In this document: piece after piece, positions 63,561 to 64,000 of the stretch
How the letters are laid out: each line of letters starts with the position of its first letter
Numbering within the stretch: position 1 is the stretch's first letter
Origin: Branchinecta lynchi
Taxonomy: Eukaryota > Arthropoda > Branchiopoda > Anostraca > Branchinectidae
Assembly: GCA_023053575.1 (NCBI GenBank)
Contig: JAKZAP010000014.1
Coordinates: 14,224,938 to 14,288,937 of the forward strand
Direction of reading: 5' to 3'
Length of the DNA: 64,000 bases
Notes under the pieces: generated by a model
Databases searched by the model: none
Told to the model about the DNA's origin: nothing
The model's input: only the letters and a program-made list of their open reading frames with translations
Program-made: the position numbers and the translations under genes

Positions 63561-64000
63561 TGTTACTAGGTAAAAGTAAAAGAGTTACATTTCCCGGATA
63601 TGGTAATAAGGTGTAATAAGCGAAACACATTCAAGATTGATGAAAGTAAAGCCAGTAGGCTAGTGTATTGGAACAACCCTACGGGGCTTATACAAAGCAA
63701 AACTGGAGTGACAAATATTGACAATACTGTGATCGGAGACCGAATTACGATTTACGGGAAGGGACTGCGTTTTTAAGTGGACTAACATGTGTTCTCGCGT
63801 GGAAGATGTCACATGAGACACACTTTGAAAATGTATGACTTCGACACTTTAAGTGTAGTGGAACAAACCTACAGTGCTCAAAGCGAGCATCACTGATTGT
63901 ATGAGAGATGGCCCGAGCAGTCTGGAAATTCTTTGAGAGCTCAACCGATAACTATTCAGTACGAATATTAAGGTTACGGGAGAGATCCAAGTCAATCTTT
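63560..64000. other. unrecognised sequence at right edge
   Basis: GTGTATTGGAACAACCCTAC at 63662 and GTGTAGTGGAACAAACCTAC at 63852 are a diverged direct repeat. No exon found. Confidence 0.4.

Overview
This window is intron-rich, repeat-rich animal nuclear DNA, probably from an invertebrate. Its genes are split by many GT-AG introns. Between the exons lie LINE tails, an LTR retrotransposon and layer upon layer of small terminal-inverted-repeat elements. One 100-base assembly gap is at 14526-14625. There is no bacterial-style gene organisation. I cannot name the species. A Gmr1-like LTR element and a one-domain ACE are compatible with an invertebrate deuterostome or another marine invertebrate, but do not prove either.

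Layout. (1) 1-2368, minus strand: an uninterrupted Gag-protease-integrase frame of a Ty3/gypsy element that runs off the left edge. Integrase follows protease directly, the unusual Gmr1-like order. (2) 4521-14169, plus strand: four exons of a phospholipase C beta of the PLCB4/norpA type, covering the end of the X box, the X-Y linker and the start of the Y box. The last two exons are diverged duplicates with identical splice phases, and including both would shift the frame into a stop, so they look mutually exclusive. (3) 14.2-23 kb: repeats only; no further PLC exon was recognised. (4) 23049-62170, minus strand: ten consecutive exons, with all phases consistent, of an angiotensin-converting-enzyme-like M2 metallopeptidase with an intact HEMGH site. 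The first exon or exons lie beyond 64 kb.

Almost everything else is mobile DNA. Working names used here: Z and X (non-coding elements of about 0.8-2.8 kb with a palindromic start, a GTCCGTC-type microsatellite, a conserved GATGAAACTTGG block, a minisatellite array and a CTTGTT end); N and J (3-bp target duplications, shared AGTTGCGTTTTTG ends); V and O (TTAA-type ends); Q and an AAGTACTT-rich element (hAT-like, 8-bp duplications); U, S, T, K, R, W and Y (other inverted or dispersed repeats). Many sit inside one another, so empty sites can be reconstructed. At three such sites Z gains no net target duplication and always enters a T run.

The two genes have no evident joint function. PLC beta is an intracellular Gq-pathway enzyme and ACE is predicted to be secreted. 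They run towards each other. The missing 3' half of PLC beta is either beyond the window, which would nest ACE in a PLC intron, or lost through a join at the gap.
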